Below the pieces are notes generated by a model. It had not been told where the DNA came from, ran no database searches, and saw only the letters and a list, made by a program, of their open reading frames with translations. Positions 1 to 6,514 of a stretch of DNA of 8,540 nucleotides are shown here, one piece after another. The translations under genes were made by a program, and so were the position numbers. Within the stretch, counting starts at the first letter, position 1. Every line of letters begins with the position of its first letter. This DNA comes from CAYGKP01 sp964350605 (GTDB lineage Bacteria; Bacteroidota; Bacteroidia; Cytophagales; JAAEPT01): assembly GCA_964350605.1 (NCBI GenBank), contig CAYGKP010000097.1, forward strand, positions 1 through 8,540, written 5' to 3'.

Positions 1-1034
1 ACGCAGGGCACACCAGCTACACCCCCGTTCCGGGCATCCAGCCTTTGCGCGAAGTGCTCGCCAAGAAATTCAAGGCAGAAAACGGCATCGACACCACCGC
101 GGCGCAGATCATCGTCTCGACCGGCGGAAAGCAATCGCTCACCAACGTCCTGATGTCGATCATCGACGCGGGCGACGAGGTGATCATCCTTTCACCCTTT
201 TGGGTCAGCTACCCGGAGATGGTTGTCCTCTGCGAAGGCAAGCCCGTCTTCGTGGAAGGCCACATTGAAAACGACTTCGTGCCCGATGTTTCGGCCATTG
301 CCGCCGCCATCACCCCGCGCACGAAAGCCATCATGTACTCCAGCCCCTCGAACCCGACGGGATCGACCTACCCGCGCTCGTTCTTCGAGGACCTGGCGAA
401 AATAGTGGCCCAGCATCCCCAAGTGATGGTCATCGCCGACGAGATGTACGAGTACCTCACCTACGAAGGCGAACACTTCTCGATCGGCTCGATTGAGGCG
501 GTGAAGGATCAAGTGGTCACCGTGAACGGCTACTCGAAAGGCTTCGCGATGACGGGCTGGCGCGTGGGCTACCTGACCGCGCCCTTGTGGCTCGCCAAGG
601 CGTGCAACAAGATTCAAGGCCAAACGACATCGGGCACCAACTCGATCACCCAGCACGCTTGTGTGGTCGCCATGGAAGACGTCGCCAACAAGAAAGCCAG
701 CATCGATAAGATGCGCGAGGCGTACATCCGCCGCCGCAGCTTGGTGGTCGACCTGCTCCGCGAGATTCCCGGCTTGAAAGTCCCGATGCCGAAAGGCGCG
801 TTCTACGCGTTCCCTGACGTAAGTGCCTACTTGGGCAAAACCACACCGAAAGGCCAAGTGCTGGCCGATTCGGATTTGCTGGCCATGTACTTGCTCGAAG
901 AAGGTCACATTGCCTGCGTCGGCGGCGTGTCGTTCGGCGCGCCCCAGAACATCCGCATCTCCTACGCTGCGGCGGACGAGAAGTTGGTCGAGGCCATTTC
1001 GCGCCTTTCCAAAGCACTCGCGGCCCTGAAATAA
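1..1034 (+). CDS. Class I/II PLP-dependent aminotransferase, probably aspartate aminotransferase (5'-truncated)
   Basis: The gene is cut by the left edge of the window. The open frame already runs from the codon at position 3, and the TTG at 45 is only an internal Leu codon. The 343 visible codons against a family length near 395-400 suggest that about 50 N-terminal residues are missing. Fold-type I landmarks are in order: NPTG at 351-362, the pyridine-nitrogen Asp and the Tyr of ADEMY (438-440, 447-449), the Schiff-base Lys in YSKGF (537-539), the GWRVGY Arg (561-563) and the C-terminal carboxylate-binding Arg in NIRISYA (954-956). The segment pattern resembles the subgroup I-gamma (Thermus-type) aspartate aminotransferases, which make aspartate from oxaloacetate and glutamate in the cytoplasm. 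Prephenate or other substrate preferences cannot be excluded. The TAA stop shares its last A with the next gene's ATG (TAATG), implying co-transcription and translational coupling. Confidence 0.9.
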   Translation, partial: AGHTSYTPVPGIQPLREVLAKKFKAENGIDTTAAQIIVSTGGKQSLTNVLMSIIDAGDEVIILSPFWVSYPEMVVLCEGKPVFVEGHIENDFVPDVSAIAAAITPRTKAIMYSSPSNPTGSTYPRSFFEDLAKIVAQHPQVMVIADEMYEYLTYEGEHFSIGSIEAVKDQVVTVNGYSKGFAMTGWRVGYLTAPLWLAKACNKIQGQTTSGTNSITQHACVVAMEDVANKKASIDKMREAYIRRRSLVVDLLREIPGLKVPMPKGAFYAFPDVSAYLGKTTPKGQVLADSDLLAMYLLEEGHIACVGGVSFGAPQNIRISYAAADEKLVEAISRLSKALAALK

Positions 1035-2029
1035 TGGGGTTTGCGTCCCTGAAGGAAGCCTTCCAGGCATTCGAAGGCCAGCGTGTGCTGGTCATCGGGG
1101 ACGTGATGATCGATTCCTACCTCTGGGGGGGCGTCTCGCGCATTTCGCCCGAGGCGCCCGTGCCCGTGGTCAACGTCAAATCGCGGGAAAAGCGGTTGGG
1201 CGGTGCGGCCAACGTGGCCTTGAACCTCAAGGCGATGGGAGCAGAAGCGATTTTGTGTGGTGTGGTGGGGGAAGAGGCCAGCTTGCCGACGTTCCTGGAT
1301 TTGATGGGCGAAGCGGACCTAAACATCGAGGGGATTCTCTCCGTCGATGATCGGCCCACGACCATCAAACACCGCATCATCGCCGGTTCGCAACACCTCT
1401 TGCGCATCGACGAGGAAAGCGACGGCCCGGTCGGCGAATTGGCCACCACGCAACTGCTCGCACGGATTGAAAAGCTGCTGCCCACCTGTTCGGTGGTGAT
1501 CTTCGAGGATTACGACAAAGGGGTCATTACACCTGCCTTGATCGAAGCAGTCGTCAAGATGAGCCGCGAGAAAGGCATCCCTACTGTCGTCGATCCCAAG
1601 AAGCGCAACTTCCTGGAGTACAAGGGTGTGACCTTATTCAAGCCGAACTTGAAAGAGCTGCGCGAGGGCCTAAAAATCGATGCTTCGCTGCGAGAGTTGG
1701 GGGACCTTCAAGGTGCAGTGGGCATTTTACACCAGCACCTGAAAGCCGATAGCTATTTGGTCACCCGTTCGGAGTTGGGTGTCTTCTTCCTCGACAAGGG
1801 CGAAGAGGTCTCGCTGCCCGCCCACAAGCGCGAAATTGCCGACGTATCCGGTGCAGGCGATACGGTGATCAGCATCGCGGCCTTGTGTTGCGCATTGGGA
1901 CTATCCGCCCCGCTGGTAGCGGCCCTTTCCAACCTCGCGGGCGGCCTGGTCTGCGAATCCGTAGGCGTGGTACCCATCGATAAAGCCAAACTTCTGGCGG
2001 AAGCCGAGCGGCTGGGCCTTACCTTGTAG
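1034..2029 (+). CDS. hldA: D-glycero-beta-D-manno-heptose-7-phosphate kinase, PfkB/ribokinase family (one-domain HldA/RfaE1 type)
   Basis: This is a 331-residue PfkB-family sugar kinase. The SRISPEAPVPV stretch (residues 35-45) is typical of the kinase half of E. coli HldE. It is followed by the family glycine motif GGAANVA (56-62), a DPKKRNFLEYKG segment like the HldE DPKGTDFERYRG region, and the C-terminal signature GAGD (273-276), whose Asp276 is the expected catalytic base. By family knowledge it phosphorylates heptose-7-phosphate at C1 with ATP, leading to ADP-heptose for lipopolysaccharide core. The C-terminal nucleotidyltransferase (RfaE2) domain of HldE is absent, so the adenylylation step must be encoded elsewhere. 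The ATG overlaps the upstream stop by one base, and trkH follows 5 nt after the TAG. Another phosphosugar substrate is possible because PfkB kinases vary, but the HldE-specific motif makes heptose the best guess. Confidence 0.85.
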   Translation: MGFASLKEAFQAFEGQRVLVIGDVMIDSYLWGGVSRISPEAPVPVVNVKSREKRLGGAANVALNLKAMGAEAILCGVVGEEASLPTFLDLMGEADLNIEGILSVDDRPTTIKHRIIAGSQHLLRIDEESDGPVGELATTQLLARIEKLLPTCSVVIFEDYDKGVITPALIEAVVKMSREKGIPTVVDPKKRNFLEYKGVTLFKPNLKELREGLKIDASLRELGDLQGAVGILHQHLKADSYLVTRSELGVFFLDKGEEVSLPAHKREIADVSGAGDTVISIAALCCALGLSAPLVAALSNLAGGLVCESVGVVPIDKAKLLAEAERLGLTL

Positions 2030-2034
2030 GCACC

Positions 2035-3840
2035 ATGGGCATCGAACGCCTGAATGCCTTGCTATACGAAAGCCGCGGCCCGGTGCTGCGGCTCGCACGG
2101 GCGGCCAATATTTTGGCCAGCCTGACCGCCTTGGGCCTGATCCTCTACCAATCGGGGTTCTATCTGACCAACAAGCATTTGCTGTGGACCGACCGGGGCA
2201 TGCACCTGATCTACATCGTGTTTGCGGTCAGCTATTTTGTGCGGCTGCTGTACAATTTCAGGCGCTGGGACTTCCTGAAGAGCACCTGGTTCGAGGGCCT
2301 GCTGATGGCAGTAATCGTTGCCTCGGGCATCAGCCATTATTTCTTCGACCATTCCCTGTTCCGCAGCCTGTTCCGCGACTTGGGCGTGGAGTCCTACAAG
2401 GAGGTCTATCGGTTGCTCTTGATCGGCACGATGCTCTACATCGTCGCCGTCGAATTCGTGAAGGTGTCCACGTTTCTCAATCGATTGCGCCTCAAGCCCG
2501 CAACCACGTTCCTGTTCAGCTTTTTGCTGCTGGTACTGATTGGCACCGGGCTACTCATGCTGCCCCGCATGACCCCTGGGCACGGGCACCTCTCCTTCTT
2601 CGATGCAATTTTTACCTCGACCAGTGCCTCCTGTGTCACGGGCCTAATCATCGTAGATACGGCAACGGCCTTCACCTTCAAGGGCCAACTCGTGATCCTG
2701 ATCCTCATGCAACTGGGCGGTATCGGGATGGTGTCGTTCGCCACCTTCTTTGCCACGTTCCTCAAGCGCGGGGTGGGCCTCAAGCACCAAGCCATGCTTC
2801 AGGATATCATGGCCACCGAGTCGCTTTTCTCGGCCAAAGGCCTCTTGCGCCGGGTCATCGGAGTAACCCTCACCGTCGAGGTGGTGGCCGCGGTGTGCAT
2901 CTACTTCACCTGGGGGCCCGAGGTCCATTTCGAGAGCAACGGCCAGCGCATCTTCTTCTCGATTTTTCACAGCGTTTCGGCCTTCTGTAACGCGGGCTTT
3001 AGCTTATTTACCAATGGCCTATCCGAGGCTGGGGTCCAGACTTCGCACCTGCTTCACATCATCATCGCGGGGGCCATCATTCTGGGCGGCTTGGGTTTCT
3101 CGACAATTCAGGACGTGTTTTCGGTTCGCAAACTGCGCGAGCGGCTGGCCATGCCGTGGAAGGATTGGCTGCTGTCCTCGAAGATCGCGATCTACTCCAG
3201 CTTGCTGCTGATCACCTTCGGGACGATCATGTTCTTCGTGCTCGAGCGTAATAACCAAGGCTCGATCGGCGAAATGGGCGTCATGGAACAAATGGTCGCC
3301 TCGCTTTTCCAATCGGTCACCACGCGAACCGCTGGCTTCAACACCGTGGACTTTAGTGCCCTGGCCACCCCCACCTTGGTGCTATTCATCTTCATGATGT
3401 TCATCGGTGGCTCCTCGGGCGGAACGGCAGGGGGCATCAAGACCTCAACGTTCATGATCATCAGCGTCTCGGCGATCGCCGCGATTCGAGGCAGAAAGGT
3501 GGTCCAGTTTAGCAAACGGACCATCTCGACCGAGTTGATCTACCGCGCCCTCTCGATTTTTGTGTTTGCGGCCAGCTTCAACCTGATCATGATCTTTCTT
3601 CTGACGATCACCGATGGAAATCAGGACATCCTCTTTTTGGTCTTCGAGCAGATTTCGGCCTTCGGCACCGTGGGCCTCAGTTGCGGCATCACCGACGACC
3701 TATCGACCGGCGGTCAGGTACTAATCATGATCTCGATGTTCGTCGGGCGTATCGGAACACTGACCCTGGCACTGGCCCTCAGCTCGGGCGCGATTTCGAA
3801 CAACTACAGCTACCCGACGGCCCACATCATGGTCGGGTAA
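2035..3840 (+). CDS. trkH: TrkH-family potassium uptake protein with N-terminal membrane extension
   Basis: This 601-residue integral inner-membrane protein has the four pore repeats of the Trk/Ktr/HKT superfamily. The selectivity-filter glycines are visible in each repeat: SASCVTGL (Gly203), SAFCNAGF (Gly321), TTRTAGFN (Gly434) and SAFGTVGL (Gly547). The closing FVGRIGTLTLALAL segment is typical of the last TrkH helix. The canonical core begins near residue 155 with LKPATTFLFSFLLLVLIGTG. Ahead of it are about 150 extra residues with roughly four hydrophobic segments (about 24-43, 57-74, 89-105, 126-143). The total length exceeds the roughly 480-residue E. coli TrkH. It imports K+ and normally needs a cytoplasmic TrkA/KtrA RCK-domain partner, for which no gene is visible here. 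The ATG lies 5 nt after the hldA stop, so it is the last gene of this operon. The next gene converges on it 20 nt away. Confidence 0.93.
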   Translation: MGIERLNALLYESRGPVLRLARAANILASLTALGLILYQSGFYLTNKHLLWTDRGMHLIYIVFAVSYFVRLLYNFRRWDFLKSTWFEGLLMAVIVASGISHYFFDHSLFRSLFRDLGVESYKEVYRLLLIGTMLYIVAVEFVKVSTFLNRLRLKPATTFLFSFLLLVLIGTGLLMLPRMTPGHGHLSFFDAIFTSTSASCVTGLIIVDTATAFTFKGQLVILILMQLGGIGMVSFATFFATFLKRGVGLKHQAMLQDIMATESLFSAKGLLRRVIGVTLTVEVVAAVCIYFTWGPEVHFESNGQRIFFSIFHSVSAFCNAGFSLFTNGLSEAGVQTSHLLHIIIAGAIILGGLGFSTIQDVFSVRKLRERLAMPWKDWLLSSKIAIYSSLLLITFGTIMFFVLERNNQGSIGEMGVMEQMVASLFQSVTTRTAGFNTVDFSALATPTLVLFIFMMFIGGSSGGTAGGIKTSTFMIISVSAIAAIRGRKVVQFSKRTISTELIYRALSIFVFAASFNLIMIFLLTITDGNQDILFLVFEQISAFGTVGLSCGITDDLSTGGQVLIMISMFVGRIGTLTLALALSSGAISNNYSYPTAHIMVG

Positions 3841-3860
3841 TCCCGCGTGTGGCTGGTCTG

Positions 3861-4889
3861 TTATCGGCTCGAAAACTCCTGCACCGCTTCCACAAAGCAA
3901 CGCACCTTATCGGCCTGCGTGTCGGGATAAACCCCATGGCCCAGGTTCGCGATGTATGGTCCGCCTTCGAACCGCTCAAGCATCTCCCGGGTCGCCGCCC
4001 GAATCTCGTCGAACGAACCATAGAGGGCGCAAGGATCTAAGTTGCCTTGTAAAGTTTTCTCCGGCCCAATGAGTGCACGAACGGCCTTCGGATCATCCGA
4101 CCAGTCGAGCCCCAAGGTGCGGCAGGGCAACCCGCCGAGTTCTTTCACCGCGAAATGCGCGCCTTTGGCAAAGACCGTCACGGGCACCTCGGTAATCGCC
4201 TCGCAGATGCGGCGAATCGCTGGCAACGCATACTTTTGATAGTGTGCCGGTACCAGCGCACCCGCCCAAGAATCGAACACCTGGACCAAATCGCAACCCG
4301 CCTCAATTTGCAGTTTGAGGTAGTTAATCGTCGCCTCAGTGATGCGGTCCAATAAGTCCTGGGCCAGCTTCGGGTCGGTGTAAAGCAAGCCCCGCGCCTT
4401 CGAGAAGGTCTTGGAACCGTGGCCCTCGACCATGTAACAAAGAATCGTCCAAGGCGCACCTGCAAAGCCGATCAGCGGCACGCGGGCGTTGAGTTCGGCC
4501 TTAATCAACCGAACCGCCTGAATGACGTGGGCCACCTCTTCCTCCCCTAAGGGGTGCAACCGATCCAGGTCTGCGCGGCTGGCGATCACACGCGGGAAGC
4601 GCGGTCCTTGTTTTTCGATCAACTCGTAGGGCAAGCCCATTGCCTCGGGCACTTCCAGGATATCGGAGAACAGAATCGCCGCATCGACGCCCAATTGGTC
4701 GACGGGCTGAAGGGTCACCTCACAAGCCAGCTCTGGGCGAGCGACCAGTTCCTTAAAACCCGAAACCGAGGCGCGAACCGCGCGGTAGTCGGGCAAAATG
4801 CGCCCCGCTTGGCGCATGACCCATACAGGGGTACGTTCGGTGGATTGACCGCGAGCAGCGCGCAGCAGAAGATCGTTGGCAAGTGGCAT
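3861..4889 (-). CDS. hemE: Uroporphyrinogen decarboxylase
   Basis: This 342-residue cytoplasmic haem-pathway enzyme decarboxylates the four acetate side chains of uroporphyrinogen III to give coproporphyrinogen III. It is full length for the family. Signature 1 is intact as PVWVMRQAGR (residues 21-30; Arg26 and Arg30 contact substrate carboxylates). The key Asp is in FSDIL (Asp76, equivalent to human Asp86). Signature 2 is GFAGAPWTILCYMVEG (141-156; Tyr152 matches human Tyr164). The C-terminal NLGHGVYPD carries the substrate-binding His (His318). The start is the ATG complementing 4887-4889. No other haem gene is adjacent. Only 12 nt separate the start codon from a strong hairpin upstream, so the gene either begins with an essentially leaderless transcript (see the -7 box at 4896-4903) or depends on read-through. 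Confidence 0.96.
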   Translation of the reverse strand: MPLANDLLLRAARGQSTERTPVWVMRQAGRILPDYRAVRASVSGFKELVARPELACEVTLQPVDQLGVDAAILFSDILEVPEAMGLPYELIEKQGPRFPRVIASRADLDRLHPLGEEEVAHVIQAVRLIKAELNARVPLIGFAGAPWTILCYMVEGHGSKTFSKARGLLYTDPKLAQDLLDRITEATINYLKLQIEAGCDLVQVFDSWAGALVPAHYQKYALPAIRRICEAITEVPVTVFAKGAHFAVKELGGLPCRTLGLDWSDDPKAVRALIGPEKTLQGNLDPCALYGSFDEIRAATREMLERFEGGPYIANLGHGVYPDTQADKVRCFVEAVQEFSSR

Positions 4890-4895
4890 GGGTCA

Positions 4896-4903
4896 CAAAA
4901 GTA
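4896..4903 (-). promoter_or_regulatory. Possible Bacteroidota -7 promoter element for hemE
   Basis: Read on the minus strand this is TACTTTTG, an exact match to the Bacteroidota sigma-A -7 consensus TAnnTTTG. It ends 6 nt before the hemE ATG, so transcription would begin at or within a base or two of the start codon. The box overlaps the base of the terminator hairpin (4902-4936). No TTG/TTTG -33 element lies at the usual spacing of about 19 nt; the nearest TTG is at a spacing of about 13. The T-run may simply be the terminator's U-tract, so this is a moderate-to-weak call. Confidence 0.35.
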
Positions 4904-4936
4904 CGGGCCCCGTCGGCAATGCCGACGGGGCCCGTA
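4902..4936 (-). terminator. Strong Rho-independent-type hairpin after the 4960-5466 gene
   Basis: There is a perfect 16-bp inverted repeat (arms 4902-4917 and 4921-4936, GC-rich, loop AAT). On the minus strand it is followed by a short U-tract (CTTTTG). It starts 23 nt after the stop codon of the exported protein gene, as expected for its terminator. On the plus strand it is followed by A's, so it would act only in the minus direction. It ends 12 nt upstream of the hemE start. Confidence 0.75.
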
Positions 4937-4959
4937 AAAATCTGCAAGCAGTCGGGGAA

Positions 4960-5466
4960 CTACTTGCTGATTTTGAACGACTTAAAGAAAACGTCGCGCT
5001 TCTCAGGATCGGCGTAGTCGTCTTCTTTTGCTTTCATGATTTGGTAGAAGCGGTTACCGACCATCACGTACTTGGCATAGATGAACAACTCACCGTTGTT
5101 ACCGTGTACACGAAGAGCAGGGTACTTGCCGTTGAGCTTGTACTCTTCTTCGAAGTCGATTTCCGCGTCAAACGAACCAAAGCCACCGTCTTTACCGGCA
5201 TGTAGGAGCATGTAGGGATCGGCCGCTTCGACCAGCGCCGCAGGGTAGTCCGAATAGGCGATCATGTACGCCGTTTCGCCTTCCTCGTAATAGTACATGG
5301 TCATGGCGATGTCGCCAATCTCAGTTTCCACGTTCTCTACCTCCTTAGTGGGTTTGGCAGGGAAGACAGCCGAGAAATTACCCGGTTTGTCGTTGAGTTT
5401 GTATTGGGCGAAGGCCAGGGGCATCGCCAACGCGAAGAGAAGGCCGAACATCGTCGCACGGCGCAT
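4960..5466 (-). CDS. Exported protein of unknown function, paralogue of the 5609-6217 lipoprotein
   Basis: I do not recognise the family. The 168-residue product begins with a signal peptide: basic MRR, a hydrophobic stretch, then Ala18-Phe-Ala20 before Gln21, which fits signal peptidase I. There is no lipobox Cys, so it is probably soluble in the periplasm or secreted. The mature part (about 147 residues) is one domain rich in Tyr, acidic and Lys residues. Its conspicuous segments are NFSAVFPAKP, TEIGDIAMTMYYYE, AYMIAYSDYP, MLLHAGKDGGFG and AKYVMVGNRFYQI. About 100 of 147 residues match the neighbouring lipoprotein by eye. An in-frame ATG at 5487 gives 7 more residues. I chose 5466 because it aligns with the paralogue's start (MRR versus MKR, both preceded by CTG). 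A mixed alpha/beta ligand-binding or Mog1/PsbP-like fold is possible but is only a guess. Confidence 0.8.
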   Translation of the reverse strand: MRRATMFGLLFALAMPLAFAQYKLNDKPGNFSAVFPAKPTKEVENVETEIGDIAMTMYYYEEGETAYMIAYSDYPAALVEAADPYMLLHAGKDGGFGSFDAEIDFEEEYKLNGKYPALRVHGNNGELFIYAKYVMVGNRFYQIMKAKEDDYADPEKRDVFFKSFKISK

Positions 5467-5553
5467 CAGGGAGGGGGAGATGATCATTATAAATCGATTG
5501 GTTACTTAACAGTGATGAAATGTACGGTTTTCACCGATATGTCTCCCTTATGC

Positions 5554-5585
5554 AAAACGCCCGCCAAAAATTTGACGGGCGTTTT
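5554..5585 (-). terminator. Rho-independent terminator after the lipoprotein gene
   Basis: Inverted repeat AAAACGCCCG (5554-5563) and CGGGCGTTTT (5576-5585) form a perfect 10-bp stem with A/T tracts built into its ends, the classic intrinsic terminator form. It lies 23 nt beyond the stop codon of the 5609-6217 gene. The symmetry means it could also act on the plus strand. It separates the two paralogues, so the downstream copy must have its own promoter in about 5488-5553. There I see only a weak TACATTTC (5524-5517, minus strand) resembling TAnnTTTG. Confidence 0.85.
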
Positions 5586-5608
5586 GAATGGGGTGATTCC
5601 AAGCCGAG

Positions 5609-6217
5609 TTAGTCGACCAAGATGTCGAACGAAGTGAAGAACGCGTCGGTCTTGTCGGGGTCGGCGTAGGCATCCTCCTTCGCCTTAAGAATCTGGTAGA
5701 AGCGGTTGCCCACCATCAGGTACTTAGCATAGACGAAGATCTCACCGTTGTCGCCCGTGGCGCGCAGCGCAGGATACTTGTCTTTGTACTTGTACTCCTT
5801 CTCCTCTTTGATTTTTGCTTTGAACTCGCCGAAGCCACCCTCTTTTCCCGCATGAAGCAGTTCATAGGGATCGGCTTCTTTGATCAGCGCTTCAGGATAG
5901 TCTGAGTAGGCAATCATGTACGCCGTCTTGCCTCCGGGGGCCTCATAGTAGTACATGACCATTTCGATGTCACCGATTTCTGTCGGAACAGTTTCCGAGT
6001 TCATCTCGGGCTTGGCCGGGAAGGTCGCTTTGAAATTTCCGGCCTCGTCGTTGACTTCGTAGCCTCCAGTGCTCTCTTCAACTTCTTCGCCGAGCTTCTC
6101 GGTGAGGGCGTTCAGTTCGTCCTCAATTTTCTCAGCATCAGAGGCTGAGGGGCCGCAGGCGACCAAAAGTGTGGGAAGGGCCAAGGCCATCGCCACCATT
6201 CGTACAATACGTTTCAT
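5609..6217 (-). CDS. Lipoprotein of unknown function, paralogue of the 4960-5466 exported protein
   Basis: I do not recognise the family. The 202-residue product starts MKRIVRMVAM, with a hydrophobic core and a lipobox Leu18-Val-Ala-Cys21, so it is predicted to be lipidated at Cys21 and anchored in a membrane. Residues 22-52 form an acidic, probably helical linker (Asp/Glu-rich, EKIEDELNALTEKLGEEVEE region). From Tyr53 to the end lies the domain shared with the neighbouring gene. Shared segments include TEIGDIEMVMYYYE, AYMIAYSDYP, LLHAGKEGGFG, KYPALR and AKYLMVGNRFYQI, at close to 70 percent identity counted by eye. The frame extends upstream to a TTG at 6250, but the ATG at 6217 places the basic n-region and lipobox correctly. 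It has its own terminator. No known ligand-binding or catalytic motif is visible. Confidence 0.83.
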   Translation of the reverse strand: MKRIVRMVAMALALPTLLVACGPSASDAEKIEDELNALTEKLGEEVEESTGGYEVNDEAGNFKATFPAKPEMNSETVPTEIGDIEMVMYYYEAPGGKTAYMIAYSDYPEALIKEADPYELLHAGKEGGFGEFKAKIKEEKEYKYKDKYPALRATGDNGEIFVYAKYLMVGNRFYQILKAKEDAYADPDKTDAFFTSFDILVD

Positions 6218-6332
6218 CAGGTTTGGGTTGGTAAGTGAGAATGTTTTCAACCTGGGAATCTACAAAACCCCGCCAGAGCCACCAGCACGAAAGGAACTTT
6301 TTTCCAGTCCTTCGGCTTCTGGCCTCGTATTG

Positions 6333-6340
6333 TAACTTTG
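6333..6340 (+). promoter_or_regulatory. Bacteroidota -7 promoter element (TAACTTTG)
   Basis: This is an exact match to TAnnTTTG on the plus strand. A partial -33 element, TTCG, lies at 6311-6314 with 18 nt spacing, which is acceptable. It would start transcription around 6345-6350, giving the GNAT-argG-argC operon a 5' leader of roughly 165-170 nt. The final G of the box is also the first base of the palindrome at 6340-6357. The consensus comes from Bacteroidota promoter studies; its activity here is inferred. Confidence 0.5.
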
Positions 6341-6357
6341 TGTCTCAATTGAGACAC
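6340..6357. promoter_or_regulatory. Perfect 18-bp palindrome, probable operator
   Basis: GTGTCTCAATTGAGACAC is identical to its own reverse complement across all 18 bases and stops exactly there. It begins at the last base of the -7 box and so spans the expected transcription start, the usual place for a repressor operator bound by a dimeric helix-turn-helix protein. The size matches an ARG box (18 bp, AT centre), but the half-site TGTCTC does not match the ARG half-site TGAAT, so the cognate regulator is unknown. It lies 158 bp upstream of the GNAT start and 123 bp upstream of the lipoprotein start. Confidence 0.6.
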
Positions 6358-6514
6358 GAACCAAAAGAGATGTTCGAATTGCAGTGGATTTCCCGACCGC
6401 AACCGCAGGTCCGACCCAGGCGACCGTAGGGCTCCAACGCCCAATGGTCCGCGGCGCCTTGCTGCGCCCACGCCTTCCCCACAGAATTGCACCGAACGCT
6501 CTAATTCCCTTTAC

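Larger units (their letters stand above)
6218..6514. other. Divergent intergenic region, no convincing gene
   Basis: About 297 bases separate the lipoprotein gene (minus) from the GNAT gene (plus). Small frames cross it in several phases, but none has recognisable protein character. Its notable content is a TAACTTTG box with an adjoining perfect palindrome (6333-6357). The stretch 6400-6514 is GC-rich with only small hairpins (for example GGGC/GCCC at about 6429-6442 and GGCGC/GCGCC just after). No clear promoter for the minus-strand lipoprotein gene was found. Confidence 0.6.

Noticed and set aside
192..1070. Long minus-strand open frame of 292 codons opposite the aminotransferase
   Set aside because: It is the antisense shadow of a strongly recognisable enzyme. 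Its composition (Arg, Gly, His, Val rich) has no family character, and the GC-rich third positions explain its length.
2184..2990. 268-codon plus-strand frame inside trkH
   Set aside because: It is an alternative phase of the trkH gene; the translation is His/Arg/Pro rich with no motif.
4902..4936. Hairpin considered as a REP-like or mobile-element terminal repeat
   Set aside because: No second copy, target-site duplication or transposase is in the window, and its position just after a stop codon with a U-tract fits a terminator.
6340..6357. Palindrome considered as an ARG box
   Set aside because: Length and AT centre fit, but the half-site TGTCTC does not match the TGAAT/ATTCA core of known ARG boxes, so no regulator is assigned.
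6247..6492. 81-codon minus-strand frame in the intergenic region
   Set aside because: It covers the promoter and palindrome, ends ahead of the lipoprotein gene, has no family likeness and looks like non-coding composition.
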